DNA of 64,000 bases, taken from contig OX485807.1 of assembly GCA_950295325.1 (NCBI GenBank), forward strand, positions 30,043,666 through 30,107,665, given 5' to 3'. Both the position numbers and the translations under genes were made by a program. Positions 25,301 through 37,313 of the stretch are shown piece by piece. The DNA is from Polytrichum commune (Eukaryota; Streptophyta; Polytrichopsida; Polytrichales; Polytrichaceae). The notes beneath the pieces were generated by a model. It saw only the letters and a list, made by a program, of their open reading frames with translations, was not told the origin of the DNA and searched no databases. How positions within the stretch are numbered: the first letter of the stretch is position 1; each line of letters starts with the position of its first letter.

Positions 25301-26978
25301 GAGTGATGATCATCACCTATGTGTATGAGCTTTTCAACGAAGACAAGAAGCAAGGCCCTGCGAGTTCTCGCAATTATGGCCTTTTCAATCCGGATATTAC
25401 TCCGGTGTATGCTGTGGATCTCTCCGGCAGTGGACTCACCATTGGCAATTCCGGGGGCTCCGGAGGTAGCTCAGGATCTCCGCCCACGGTAACTGTAGTC
25501 AACCGCACATGGTGTGTTGCGAAACCGGTCAGTACTCGAGCCATCATTGAAGACTCTCTCTTTGACTTTTTCATCTACTGGAAATTATGTGATACATCAA
25601 GTTTTTCTATTTTTCTTCGATTCAATTTGTAGATGCCGCTGTTGACATGAAGTAATCTTCCTGGGACTCATGAGCAGGAGAAGCCTCTTGCAATTTTACT
25701 GGAAAATGCACTAAAACCTGAACTCAGAAGAACAAAGAACCGATATATCAATCTCTTGCGGTCAGAAAGTGGTGAATTTGTGAAGTTATTGTTAACTGCT
25801 TTGCTTTGATATTATCGATGTTGAGATGAAGTGATCTTCCTGCAACTCACGAGCAGGAGAATCCTCTTGCAATCTGCTGCACAATGCACTAAACCATAAA
25901 CTCAGAATTACAAATTGAACCTTTGCGATTGATCTCGTGCGGTCAGAAATTAAATGGTTGGATATGTGATGTTTGGTAACTTATTTGCTTTGATTCTACT
26001 GATGTTCAGATAGAGGAATCCTTGTGTGACTTGCAAGCAGGAGAATCTTTCTGCAATTTGTGCTCAATGCATTAAACCCTAAACCCCTAAAAACAAAGAG
26101 AACAAATACAATTGATATTTATACCGATCTTGTGCAGTCAGAGATTATGTTGGTAGAATATGTGTGATGATGTTGTTGGTACTTCTTTATGATTAACAGG
26201 GTGCGAGTGAGAGCACTCTACAAGCAGCGCTTGACTATGCATGCGGTCTGGGGAGAGCAGATTGTGTGCCTATTCAGGTAGGGCAGACATGCTACCTGCC
26301 CAATACACGAGCTTCCCATGCCTCATATGCCATGAACAGCTACTACCAGAAGTATGCGAACTCACCTAATTCCTGTGATTTCCAAGGAGCAGCGGTAGTG
26401 ACGACGAAGGATCCAAGTATGTGTTCTTGTCAATGGATTCAGTTGCACTGTTGATTCTGAGATTCTCAACTATGTCACCCGATGTTTTGTTGGAATTGGT
26501 GGAAACTGAGGGCAAGATGTTTCCATACATTGCTTATTAGCATACAATGCTTAGCAATAGATGCACATCTATGATCCTACTTCATGTCCCTGCGCATTGC
26601 AAGAGTTCATGTAGATCCAAAGGCATTCTTGATTGTATTTCCAAAACAGGTGGTTATTAGAAACTTATTAAGTTGTCATTGATCTGTGCAGGTTATTCAA
26701 CATGTTTGTACACAGCAAGGTACTTGAAAATATCCAGTTTCCTTGACTTCCAGCAGATGCAATGGAATCCCAGCTGCAAATTCCGTTGAGTATGTTAACA
26801 GTTATGTTGTGGATTTAGGGTTTTCTGGCTGAAAGTAACCTTTCCCTCAACATTTTGTGTGTGCAGCACGCAAGTGATAACTCGAAGAGGAGACGCAGGT
26901 GCTTTGTCTCCACGAGGTGCAATGCTGAATGGCCTCCTCTATACAGTGGCTCTAATCCTAGCTCTCAGCCTCAGATGA
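22345..26978 (+). CDS. GPI-anchored GH17 beta-1,3-glucanase-like protein with X8 (CBM43) domain, 6 exons, 517 aa
   Basis: Exons inferred: 22345-22435, 24455-25527, 26200-26416, 26692-26719, 26757-26789, 26867-26978. All phases agree. Exon 1 encodes a hydrophobic signal peptide (residues 1-30). The GH17 barrel spans about 32-350, starting SVGINYGTYGDNLPQPALA. The nucleophile Glu is at about 272 in VVSETGWPS and the acid/base Glu at about 127. The residue before it is Tyr (ITVGYEVL), where the family and clan GH-A normally have Asn. A Gly/Ser linker leads to the X8 domain, from WCVAKP (383-388) to DPSYSTCLY, with its cysteines. The tail is hydrophobic (LLYTVALILALSLR), as in GPI signals. Such proteins act at the plasma membrane or wall, often at plasmodesmata, on callose. 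Tiny exons 4 and 5 are needed; reading through exon 4 would lose the tail. The Tyr may impair catalysis. Confidence 0.9.
22510..24454 (+). repeat. Intron 1 tandem array of the GH17 gene, about 11 units of 160-190 bp
   Basis: Almost all of intron 1 is one array. Each unit shares a gtctatgtgtatgagcattc start, then a caccgacgtagtaaacgtaa block, catagaacaagcaccatagc, and a caaatggtttcgattgttg block. It ends ttgcaaaatgcag immediately before the next gtct. Junctions fall near 22515, 22703, 22870, 23053, 23234, 23395, 23568, 23751, 23926, 24114 and 24284. The last unit ends at the true acceptor (gggatgcag, exon at 24455). Units differ by small indels and substitutions, and three junctions lack a perfect AG|GT. 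Confidence 0.9.
25632..26199 (+). repeat. Intron 2 tandem array of the GH17 gene, three units of about 185 bp
   Basis: Units begin at 25632, 25817 and 26001 with gatgttgagatgaagt-type sequence. Shared blocks are gagcaggagaa(t/g)cctcttgcaa, a gcactaaaacctgaactcag variant, and cttgcggtcaga. The third unit ends at the acceptor of exon 3 (gattaacag). It has no clear similarity to the intron 1 units, so the two arrays arose separately. Confidence 0.85.
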
Positions 26979-28405
26979 CAGGCAATCAGAACGCCAATCA
27001 GTTGTTTGCAGTAGTGGATTTGAGCTGCAAGCATTCCCTGTGCATGTAATTTTGAGTGTCATGCATATTGATCTTGCACAAACATGACATACACATCCAC
27101 AGTTGGGAGATTAGTCATAACATCTGTGTTGAACAACCAAGGCAATCATGCACAAATGTAGATTGCAGAGGTCATAATCGTATGTAGGCTATCAAGTCAT
27201 CATAATCGTATCCTTGAAGATATTTCCCCTGCATTGAGAGTCATTAAAGCCACAAAGATTAGGAAGAGATGTGGAACTGGTTGGATGCAGCTGAGCTCAT
27301 CCTCACCTCGTATGTTTGCAAGAGAGAAAAATGCGAACTACAATTTTGTTAAGCCATTCATTTATAGCATTCTGTATGTGTAGGCACATGGCAGTACAAA
27401 AGCTTTCCCTTACACTATTTTGTATTGACTCAGTGCAAAAAATCTCCTTTACTCTGGTTTTGTATCGACTCTTAACATTTGCCCCACAACTTTAAACCTG
27501 GCACATGAAAGTGCAGAGTAGTTCTACTTTGAATTTTATAGCCTGAAGTTACAAGTACCTAAGGTACCGAGGCCTTGAAGTGGCACTTTAATAAAAGAAA
27601 TCTATTTCAGGAAGGTGAATTAGCTCGGGATTTTTTCTTCCATAGCTTAGGAAAAAAATATCAAATAAAAATCACATGTTCAAACTACAGAAATTCTCAA
27701 AGTCATCTTAGTAGCTTTTTGCTGTCAATTAAGGTATTGATGTTGGATTGCTAAGTGTGAATCACCACAAAATCAAAGTTAGTGCTCTTCTAAAAGAGTT
27801 CTTGCATCCTTCTTACACTGTTCTTATGAATGGCCAACATGGTGCTATTTTATTCTTAAAGCCGCATATTATTAATTGCTTGTAATATTGACTTAATGAC
27901 ACTGTTGCACTCACTTGTTGATGGTTTAAAGATTAAAAATAGGTGTCACCAAAGGGAAGGTGTTACTTTAAGGCTTCAGCACCTCAATCCAATTGAACTC
28001 ATCCAATTGCATATTCAATCGAGGTGATGGACATCTAAACATACAAAAACCACTTTGTGCAAGTGCCACCTTCAGATCAGTAACTCCATGTTGACTAAAT
28101 AATCACTCCTGCACCTTAAATACGAACCTCTGAGACAGTTTTTTAAAAGGCAATAGAGGCTCCCAAAAGACTATGGCAACCATTAACAATTCTGACAATT
28201 AAATTAATAGTACAAGTGAAATAAACCATAGCTCATGAAATTTGCCACATATGTCCACTTCTGGTCCATCACACTCGATGCCTCCAAATTTACTTTACTA
28301 GTTTTAAACGTTCTAAATTTGCCATGTTGTACACAAGATTCATGTGCAGAACAGATTTTTACCACTCACAAACTATCCAAATATTTGCAGCAATTCGTCT
28401 CCAAT
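26979..28405. other. 3' flank of the GH17 gene and of MutS2 (convergent genes)
   Basis: This gap lies between two convergent genes and should hold both 3' untranslated regions. It is AT-rich. A short near-duplicate (ttttgtattgactcagtgca and ttttgtatcgactc) occurs near 27418 and 27462. No further gene, RNA or element is recognised. Confidence 0.5.
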
Positions 28406-31400
28406 TCACTTGATGTAGACTATGGTACAACCTGGATTCATGACACTCTCTTGCTCAAACTTTGCAACATAAGGGTGCTTCCTAAGCACTTTCCAAACTG
28501 CTTCTTTCACAGCTCCAGTACCCATGCCATGCACAACAAACAACACAGACTGGGGCCCCCGGGTTGCAAGCTCCATGTCCAACTCCTGCAGAGACTCCTC
28601 AACTCGTTTTCCTCTCAAGTCTAGGGTGTTCCTTGAGGTCTGCACTGCAACATCATATTTCCCCTCTTCAACCTGGATCTCAGGCTGATTCAATCTGGTT
28701 GGTTTCAATGGCTGTGTTGGAAGTGTTGTCAGAGCCAAAATAAACAAAGTACGCAAGCATAGAGCTTACCAAGAATATATATGCATGCAAGCATTGCAAA
28801 TCTTGAACAGGTGACAACAATATATCTTCCATTTCAATATGATACCCTGAAGCTTCATCACTAAAGTATGGATTAGATGGATAAAGCACATCTATGATAA
28901 CCTGGTAGAAGCAAAGGATGTGGAGAAAGACATTTACCTTCACTTGTTTTCCTGGAGAAGTCTTTGAGCTCCCTGTAACCATGCTGGGACCTCTAGACAA
29001 GATTTCACTTGCTTTCACTTGCATCTTCATTGTACCCAACTGGACTGTTAGATAATCACCCTCAGCCTGTGGCAGTTCAACAATTGTTGCTGGAAGCTTC
29101 CCTAGCCTTCTTATCATCACCTGATCCCCAACGGAAAGAACTCCAACATCTCCTTTCTTGCCAAGAGCTCCAAGCTCATTTGAGAAGGTTGACACATTGA
29201 TCTCCACAGGTATAGGAGCATACTCTTCTGTAATGATTGCTATGGCAGCTTGGGCATCCCGCATGGAGAAAGAACTCTCCTCATTGCTGCTTTGCTTTGC
29301 TGATTCTTGAAATTTCAACAAAATTTGTTCCAGCTTTGAATTGGCCTCTAAGATAGCCTTCTCTACTGCATCCTCTTGTGCTCGCCGCAACTTGGCTTCC
29401 CGCTGGCCCAGGTTATGTGCTTCTGCTTGTAACTGAAAGATAGACACTAAAGAGGCATCAACCTCCACCCTCCCAGAACAAAAGCCAGCCAAATTTGCCA
29501 ATCAATACGTTAACTGAAGAATTAATAACAATCTCTTCAGCTTCAATATTTCTAGTTCAATCCACATTTAATTCCTAACCTGTGGATACAGTGTTAGTCG
29601 TGTCCATGCAAGCAAGATGTTGATAGGATTGTATGTTAGCAGCCCAATGCACTTCAAGTGCTTTCAACTGCTGGAATGGACGCAGTGGCAAAGGGCAACC
29701 TGTAATTATTTTAAGCGACACTTTGCTTGAATCAGCAAAATGCTTGAAGTTATCTAGTTAGAACGAGCATTCAAGAATTTAATGGCATCCTCAGGAAGAA
29801 AATGGCAGTACCTTCAACCTACCTCATTGTGAAGCTTTGACACAGCTTCAAGGGCAGCACCTGCAGCTCTTGCGCGCTGCTGTTGTTCATCTCTCTGCTT
29901 TGCAAGTGGCACCATAAGCTCAGTGGTCCTCGTTCCCAAGCTTGCTGGAACCAGCTTAGTGACCAATTCCCTGGCCCGCACTAGCACCGCTGCATCAAAC
30001 CCCAATGAAGCTGCTATATTGAGGGCATTAGACTGACCAGCTATGCCCCATAGTACTCGATAGGTTGGTCGGAGCGTTTTGATATCAAACTCAACTGAGG
30101 CGTTTTCAAACTGCGAGTCTTGTTCTCTTAATATGCAGAGCTCAGCACAGTGCGTGGTTGCCATAGTTAACTTCACAGAGGTAGCTAGGCTCCGAAGAAC
30201 TGCAGTAGCAAGAGCAGCTCCTTCAGAAGGATCTGTGCCACCTCCAATCTCATCAAGGAGTACCAGTGATTGATTTGTGCCAGCCTCTAATATTTCACAG
30301 ACTCGTCGAATGTGGCCACTGAATGTAGACAAGCTGCGCTCTAGTGACTGCCAAAAAAAAATCCAATCAAAACAGATGGCAAAACCACCCATATACTGTG
30401 ACATCCTTATATGTACCCTAAATTTTTCCCTGGTTCCATCTCAACCACAATGTAATCAGGGAGTAAAGTGTATTTAGGACCAGAGTCCCCAGAGAGTGAC
30501 TTCAGAAATCCCAGGGTGCTACCAATATAATGAACATTTCTGTGCCTATCACCACATCTAGACAGAGTTATTAAGAACAGGTCTTTCCTTCCTAACAACA
30601 TGTTCAAAGATTAACCAGTTCTCATTCATTGTGTAGGCATATTTTGCTGTTGCCATATGACAAACTTCATTTGTATAAGCTTTGATAATGTACCCTATTT
30701 GAATACCTATTCTAAACAATACCACCTAGAAAGACAGCAAACTAGATGGAAGCAAACGTTCCATTATACCTGATCATCCCCAATGTCTGCTAGTATAGAG
30801 TCGAACCACGGTATTCGAGGGACACTACTAGCAGGCAAGTACAAACCCGCCTTTGCCATCAGTGCTGACACACCCAATGTCTTCAATGCAGCAGTCTTTC
30901 CCCCAGTGTTGGGACCTGTGATTGTAACAACTTTAACTCCTCCCTTGACATGGATATCAATTGGCACTGGCAATGTCACATCATCGGTCTTCATGGATGT
31001 GCTCACTGCAGTCTTTCTGGTAGAAGGATTCCTCGATTTATCATTCCACTGAGCAATACCATACCTGTGTGAGGACAATGGAGCTGCAAGTGCAGAGCCC
31101 AGTAGAAGAGGGTGCCGGATGCCTTTAATGTCAACCAGACTCTCTCCATGCAGGCTCTCAGGACCAGTAGCAGAGAAGGCATTAAACTCATCTTCAATGT
31201 TGGAAAACACAGGGCGCACTGCACTTAGCCAGGATGCATGCCCTGCTCGTGCACAAGCAAGGTCAAGAGAAGTGACCTTCTCCATCAAAATAACTATATC
31301 CTCACCTACGTCAAGCAGCATGAATGTCAACTGCCGCAAAACAGCAGTTTCTTCCATTTGCTCTTCTCCACTTAGCCGAATCTCCTCATTATTAAAGTGC

Positions 31401-32891
31401 AAAGCAGGCTCAGGCTCCATGAAAAAAGTGGCCCCAGAATTGCTGACGTCCAATGTTACTGCTCCACTTAGGAGTCCCTTGTGAGACGCCCTAACTGCAA
31501 CACACATACGACCCCTACGCCTTGTTACAAGAGGGGAGTCCATACCCCCTGCATTGACGACTGCAGCAGCTGTTTCCTTCAGAAGAATTTCAAGAGCCTT
31601 CAGATTCGCTTGCCTCCTCTGCCGAACTGCAGCTAATTTTGGGCTGGCTCTATCCAGAACAGCAGAGAGTGAACAATCCAAACAAAGCTCAATTGATGCC
31701 TCGAGTTCAGTGCAAGGATTACAATCAAGCATTATCACCTGTAATGGATCATATGATGCAGCTCCTGGTGACACAACACCATATCGAAGAAATCAGCCTC
31801 TTGGATGCCAATAAATTTTTGCCTACTTGAGTATCTCTACACGAAAGTCCCATGAGAATGACACCAATACCAGATTGTCACAATTACATGCATCAGAAAA
31901 CAAAAGCAAGGAAACAACTATAGAGTTGGTGAATTTAGAGAGTGCATGCAGCTAGAAGTGGTAGATACAGAAGACATAGGATACTGTGATTCACCCAAAG
32001 CCAGCAATCAAACCATCTACGTGAGGTTCACTGAAGTCAGGAATCAAGCATCTTCCCTTCAATGAAATATATGTATAATCTATAATCACATGCCCTGAAG
32101 AATTTTGACAATGCCTCTTTGCTTATACAACTGCATAGCTCGTGAACTACCATACCTTGTTTGTGTTGTTGGTGAGATGGAGAGGAACCATCACCAGAAG
32201 TCCCAAAAAGTTGCTTGCGAAGACGCCTTACTGATGATAGAGTCCTCTTCACTCGACAAAGCTCATCCAGTTGACACACATTTCCAGCTAGAGCACCCCC
32301 AATAATCCCTCGCAAGTCTTCGATGTTGGAAAAGTTAAGTGGGCTAGAGAGTGATTTTGCTGCTGATGTCTGTGATTGGAGCTCTTCACTTTCCAGAGCA
32401 GTGGCCCCAATGGGTAGAGATCCCTCACTAACAATTTTAAAACCCATAGGAGTACTAACAAATTGTGACACTTGATTGCATATTTTAGGCCACTCCAGAA
32501 GGCCCAGTGTTTCATCTTCCACACTCTTGCTTTCATCATTGATCCCATTTACACAGTCCTCACTATCAGACTCTGAACTAGAGAACTGATCAGATGTACT
32601 ACCATTTTCTGCTTCTGCGCGGTTGAACACCTCACTAGTTTGAAGAGCAGCAGAAGCAATCTTTAGAGGGTGAAATAATCTGGATGAATTGTGAAGTGGT
32701 GTTAAACTGACTAAGGAACTTTTGAAGTCCCAGCGACATAGGTGCCAACTTTTGCATAAAGAGCACGTTGCTAGCGATGATATAAATGTTTTGCGTTTTA
32801 GTGATACTAGCCATGGTCCTGAAGCAAGTCTATTATCTACTATACAAGCAAGAGAAGAGAAAGATGCGCCTGGAATCTTCAGGCAGTCCAT
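28406..32891 (-). CDS. MUTS2: MutS2-type protein with Smr domain, probably plastid-targeted, 5 exons, about 1018 aa
   Basis: Exons on the minus strand: 32891-32156, 31764-30770, 30347-29823, 29432-28938, 28711-28406, all in phase. Residues 1 to about 90 are Ser/Leu/Arg-rich with few acidic residues, like a transit peptide. The core and clamp follow. Walker A is GPNTGGKT (about 529-536) and Walker B is LVLLDEIGGGTDP (about 605-617). A coiled-coil stretch starts near LQAEAHNLGQREAKLRRAQE, then a KOW-like segment (GDQVMIRRLGKLPATIVEL), and a C-terminal Smr domain with LDLRG (947-951) and HGMGTG (978-983). Bacterial MutS2 acts in recombination suppression or ribosome rescue; plant copies are organellar. 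In-frame ATGs at 32927 and 32981 could lengthen the N-terminus. It is longer than the roughly 880-aa plant relatives, mainly at the N-terminus. Confidence 0.92.
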
Positions 32892-33128
32892 TGCTAGCAA
32901 ATTTGAGAGGGAGGGAACACTTTGCATGAAGTTAGTCAGTGTTGAGTAGCAGAGGTTAAATTCAGTGACTTCCACAGTCACATGTTTATGTATTCAATGT
33001 CAATGTACTCAACCTAAAAATTGTAAGTCATTTCTATTCTATTCCACTAGACAGGTGTACAATCTATGACTTCACTTTACTGTCTGAAACATGTCATGAT
33101 GACTTTGTACAGGACTCATTACTAGCAA

Positions 33129-34586
33129 TTACTTGAGCACAATTGCAGCATTTCGTAGAGCAAGATAGCCTTGAATGTAATCATCAGGGAGAGATCTAAT
33201 TCTTTTGAACACCTCCACATTAGCATAGCGCAGCTTTGTCCTTGGATCTGTGTAGCGTGCCTACAAAACCATTCCTCAAAAATGAGATATGCTACAACAT
33301 GCCTCTTTTATAGCACTTCGAAGCAACTTCTCATAAACTTGGCCAAAATCCCCCAGTAGAGAGAAGATTGGTCGAGAAATCTCACCACCTCAAAAGAAAA
33401 TACTCAAGGATAAGTTATCCTTTTGCAGTGTTGGGTACTGACATAAAACACAATCAACCATTTTATGAATGTTTCAACCAGCAGTGAAACTACTAATTCT
33501 AGGCTACACCAAGTAAAGGCGATGCAATCCACCAACTGCTCACCTCAAACCCAGTGATGTCACAGTATTTCTTTGCAGGGTACATAGAAGGGGGTGCCTC
33601 AATGTTCACGTCTGGAAACCACCAGAATATTATGTCAGAATATTATGCCACTATCTGTACAACAACAAGCTACTAATTTACACTGATGTCCTACTCCACA
33701 CTTAAGGTAGACAGGCCTATTCCGGTTACTTCCAGGAGGTCTAGCCTCTTCTTATGTGCAAGAAATCCAGAAAAAAAAAACCCTGGTCCATCCACAAATC
33801 TTGTTCAAATTCCATAAGAGATTGAGGTGACTAAACCTCAATTTCTGACGAACTTTCAAAGAGCATATATGCGACCCTCTTATCTTAAGTGGTTACGTAG
33901 GTGTGCTTAAAGTGGCTAGAGTTGAGCGGGTGTTGATAGCAATGACTTCTGGCTATCACAACCAGTGAACCGTCATGTTAATCCTTACAATTACACGACA
34001 CCGTACATTTCAGGAGGATATTGAACCATTTCGCACCCAAAAGCAGGTGTTGAATGAGGATGGTGTTCGAATAAGTTGTTCTACCTCAGCCAATATTGGT
34101 TTCTAAATCCCTTGCAGCAACACTGATCATTTTGTTGCTGTCCAAATTCAAGGTTTTAGGGTTTCTTGAAATCATGAAAAATGAAAAAACAACAAGGGGC
34201 ACTGCTGGGATTATTTTTTTCATAGTCATATGCTAGCACCAGTCCAACCTAGAGCTAAAGGCGGCAATTATGGTCACATATACTTGACAGGATACTCAAA
34301 TACCACAATAGAAAGAAAAGTAGCACGTACAAGTTGGCTCGTCTGCAGGGTATGTTTGATAATTTTCAGCCTGGAGAATTTGCTTGAGATGTTTCCAATG
34401 ACGGCCTCGAGTTTGGCCTTTAGGATAGCGGTCCGTGAGTTGAATGCTCTTGAATGGCAGCATAGACGGCAACAGCAAATCCGGGTCGTTCAAATCCACT
34501 GACGCTGCTGCTCCTGTTGAGGAATGTAATTGCTCTTTACCGGAACTGGAGTCTCTCTTCTGCAACAACCTTACAGATAGCGGCAT
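33129..34586 (-). CDS. INO80C: INO80 chromatin-remodelling complex subunit C / IES6 (YL1-C domain), 3 exons, 151 aa
   Basis: Exons: 34586-34331, 33611-33544, 33260-33129, in phase (1, then 0). The protein has [20 protein letters not shown], then [10 protein letters not shown] and [20 protein letters not shown], ending [16 protein letters not shown]. This is the YL1-C signature. The usual Ala-Pro-Tyr is Ala-Arg-Tyr at the last splice junction. There is no acidic YL1 N-terminal region, so it fits IES6/INO80C and not SWC2. In yeast and animals the subunit works with Arp5 in nucleosome sliding, replication and repair. The first 40 residues are unusual and Ser-rich. A short upstream exon ending near 34918 with its own ATG is possible, but its phase could not be matched. 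Its stop lies about 240 bp before the MutS2 start on the same strand. Confidence 0.9.
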
Positions 34587-35154
34587 CTCAAACTTGCTAC
34601 ATGTCTTTAAAACAATCTCTATAATCATAAAAGCACTCAAATGCACCAAAAACCAAAATCAGCATAGGATTACAAATTCTGAAAGCTCGCAGCTAACATC
34701 TTCCCAAGTTCGTGTAATGTACCATACCATATTCTCTATAGCCGGGGATCTGGATCCATCCCTGTTCGGTTCTTGCACCTCCATTTCCAAAGCCGCTCAA
34801 TGACAAAGCCCTCCCTCAAGGCCCAAACCCTAACTCGAAATCCTCCAATAACTTCAAGCACGGTCACAGAACCAATTTCTCAATCAGAAAGTGAAGATGT
34901 GAATGTATGAAGAAAATACCTTCACAGTTGAGTTGAGCCATGGACAGGAAACACATCAATAGAGGGTTTTGACAAGGGACTCAAGAAGCGGTAATAAGTT
35001 TATAGGATTTTAGGTTTTGGAATTTTGCTTTTGTGATGATTCTCTTGGAGGTTCATCAAGGAGTGTGAGAACTCGAGTTAACTTATCAAGAGTGACCTTT
35101 GTTTGTTTGCGGTGCACAATCTCAGGCCATTCATGAAGGGTGAGCTTACTTTTA
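34587..35154. other. Leader and promoter region of INO80C
   Basis: No coding feature is certain. On the minus strand an ATG at about 34942 followed by seven codons and a gtattttc donor near 34918 may be a short first exon or untranslated sequence. The rest shows nothing recognisable until the TTA before the family A fragment. Confidence 0.35.
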
Positions 35155-35296
35155 GGGCCGCTTTGCACACAGACCAAGAGCCGTGACCATGAAACTCTAA
35201 GGGCCCTTGAAAATCATCCAAACGCCAGACCGTGGGAAATAGAAATCCAATTTTGCAATCGACGGGCCCTCAAGCTTAGTGGAAAGTGAATAAGTA
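35155..35296 (-). mobile_element. Diverged family A-type MITE end
   Basis: gggccgctttgcacacagac followed by caagagccgtgaccatgaaa matches the family A terminus, with TTA at 35152-35154 before it. Similarity fades within about 80 bp and no matching right end is seen. The family C element at 35297 follows closely. It is a truncated or diverged copy. Confidence 0.6.
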
Positions 35297-35645
35297 CACT
35301 CTAAACCCCGTAATATCATGCTCGTGGCAACCAAGGTGCATGTGATATTAAGGAGTTTTGTAATGTTTAATATGGATGTGTGATAAAAGAAAAATAGGGT
35401 AACATGTGACATTATGGAAGCACACAAAGTCAACATTACAGTAATTACAATGATGACAACATGATGTGTGCAAGCTTGTGGTTTGAATTCTTTGATGGTT
35501 AATTTTAATGTCAAAACCCATGATATATGGGATGGAAACGTGACAACAAGGGTGAGATTTAAGATGAGAACATCCTTTCCCTAGGGTTTTGGGATATAAG
35601 AGGATGAGTGACATTGAGGAGGTTGATATTACGGTGTTTAGAGCG
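35297..35645 (-). mobile_element. Family C TA-target MITE, copy 2 (349 bp, internally deleted)
   Basis: It starts cactctaaaccccgtaatat after TA (35295-35296) and ends ttacggtgtttagagcg before TA (35646-35647). The interior matches the copy at 20881, including a catgtgatatta block and a ccctagggttttgggatata block, but lacks the GAA tract and the middle. Confidence 0.75.
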
Positions 35646-37313
35646 TAGTGTGTCTCTTTATGGATTAGTCAAAATTGCCATGGTGGATTTACCTAAGGAA
35701 GGAATCCCGCCATTGGCTGCCATGAGGGGGGGGGGGGGACTTTATCAGCGGATTCAACAATAAGGTGACAAGTAGTGGGAGGTTGTGAGGGACTATTTTG
35801 GGAATTAGCGTTGACAACTAGTTGGTACTAGTGAGGAGCAAAAGTGGACTCCACAATATTTAGTTACTATCAACTATTCCATTCTAATTATATCAGTACA
35901 TTGCTTCACCCAAGTTTTTCAACCTGAATATGCTAGTGTAGTGTTTGTGGGTGCTAATGGCTTAATTTGTATCATAATTGACCTCAATGTTAAGCGGGTC
36001 ACTGAGAACCCTACAATGGGTAGATTTGTGTGAGTATGGCAAGCCTGCATCTACTAGCTACAACTCTACCTTTCATTTTTCATTACGTTTTGTCTACCAT
36101 TCAGTTTGAGGTTTGGACAAAGCCTTGCTTTGGAGGGTAAGGTTTTTTTTTTGGGTCTCCCTATTTCTTGCAATCGAGTTTTCATTTGTACCAAAAATAA
36201 ATAAAAGTTCATGGCAATCTAGGCAATTGCCTATGAGGCAACCACCTATCTTTAAAAAAACACTCATCCATTATTTTATGATAAATTTTTATTCTTGCAA
36301 GTGGTGTTTGCTGCTAATGACATGCCTTCTACCTAGACATCACATATGATGAGCTAGTGCAAATCGTGTATAAGGTTTTGTAGTCCATTATCCAAGGAAG
36401 GTCAATTGTTGAGTTGAAAGATTTTACACATGCTCATGAGGATTTTGCTCAAGTGATTCCATCCCCCACTTTCTGGCAACTGCACGTCGCACTCCTGCAA
36501 TCTCATGAGAGCCCCAACCATCGCCAATATAAGAGTTCCATAACTACTCATTGATTCATATACATGTGACATAAGAGTTATAAGGAGTTGGGGGAGTGTC
36601 TTGATCTTAAGTGGCTTTTGATATGTTTGATTTAACTTGGAACCCCAATGCTTTTAAACAAACATTTTACCCCTAAATTCTTTCATTTGAGTTCATATAG
36701 AATAACATCATGAAAAGTGATACTTTATTATTATTATGAAAATGATTTTTGAAAATTAACATGTAGGGTAACATTTTGACTGTGCTCCCCTCCCATGGTA
36801 CATATCAATATTCTAGTAAAGAACTTATAAGAAAATCTCATTATCCAAATTTAAATTGATACATATTTAACAAAACAACCATAAATTATAACTAAATATG
36901 CCAATATTATATGGGTTGGGGTGGAGCATTGCAGAGCCTTTATGAATAAGATATTCACATGACCTCTGAAAAGTTTAAGAAAAAGTGGCTACAGCCTCAA
37001 TTTGGATTTTCTAATCCTTGGACGAGTGGGCTAGTTGAAAAAAGTATCCATTCAAGACACATCAAAACCTCGGATTGACCGAAATTGTGAGATAATTTCG
37101 AAGGATTAGCATTGTGCTGACATCTCCTTTGTTCAAACAGACCTGAAAGTGGTGGTTCCTTCGTGGAATCAAGTCGCCGAGGTTTGAAGAGAAGGTTTGC
37201 AACAGACTTGACATGGTGGATCCACCAAGTTTGTGTTGGAAACATGGAAGTGATGAGTACAAAGAGTGTGGGAGATTAATGAACTGAGAAGGGAGGGAAT
37301 TGGGTTGTAGGGC
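35646..37313. other. Intergenic region upstream of RNASEH2C
   Basis: No gene is seen. It contains a 13-base poly-G tract at 35726-35738 and AT-rich sequence with a short family D-like segment near 36940-37020 (tcacatgacctctgaaaag, then a ttggattttctaat segment). The last 200-300 bp should carry the RNASEH2C promoter; no TATA box was assigned. Confidence 0.4.

Noticed and set aside
26692-26790. GH17 exon 4 reading straight to the stop near 26788
   Set aside because: It is open, but would lose the X8 end and the GPI tail. Using the donor at 26720 and two small exons gives a coherent hydrophobic C-terminus.
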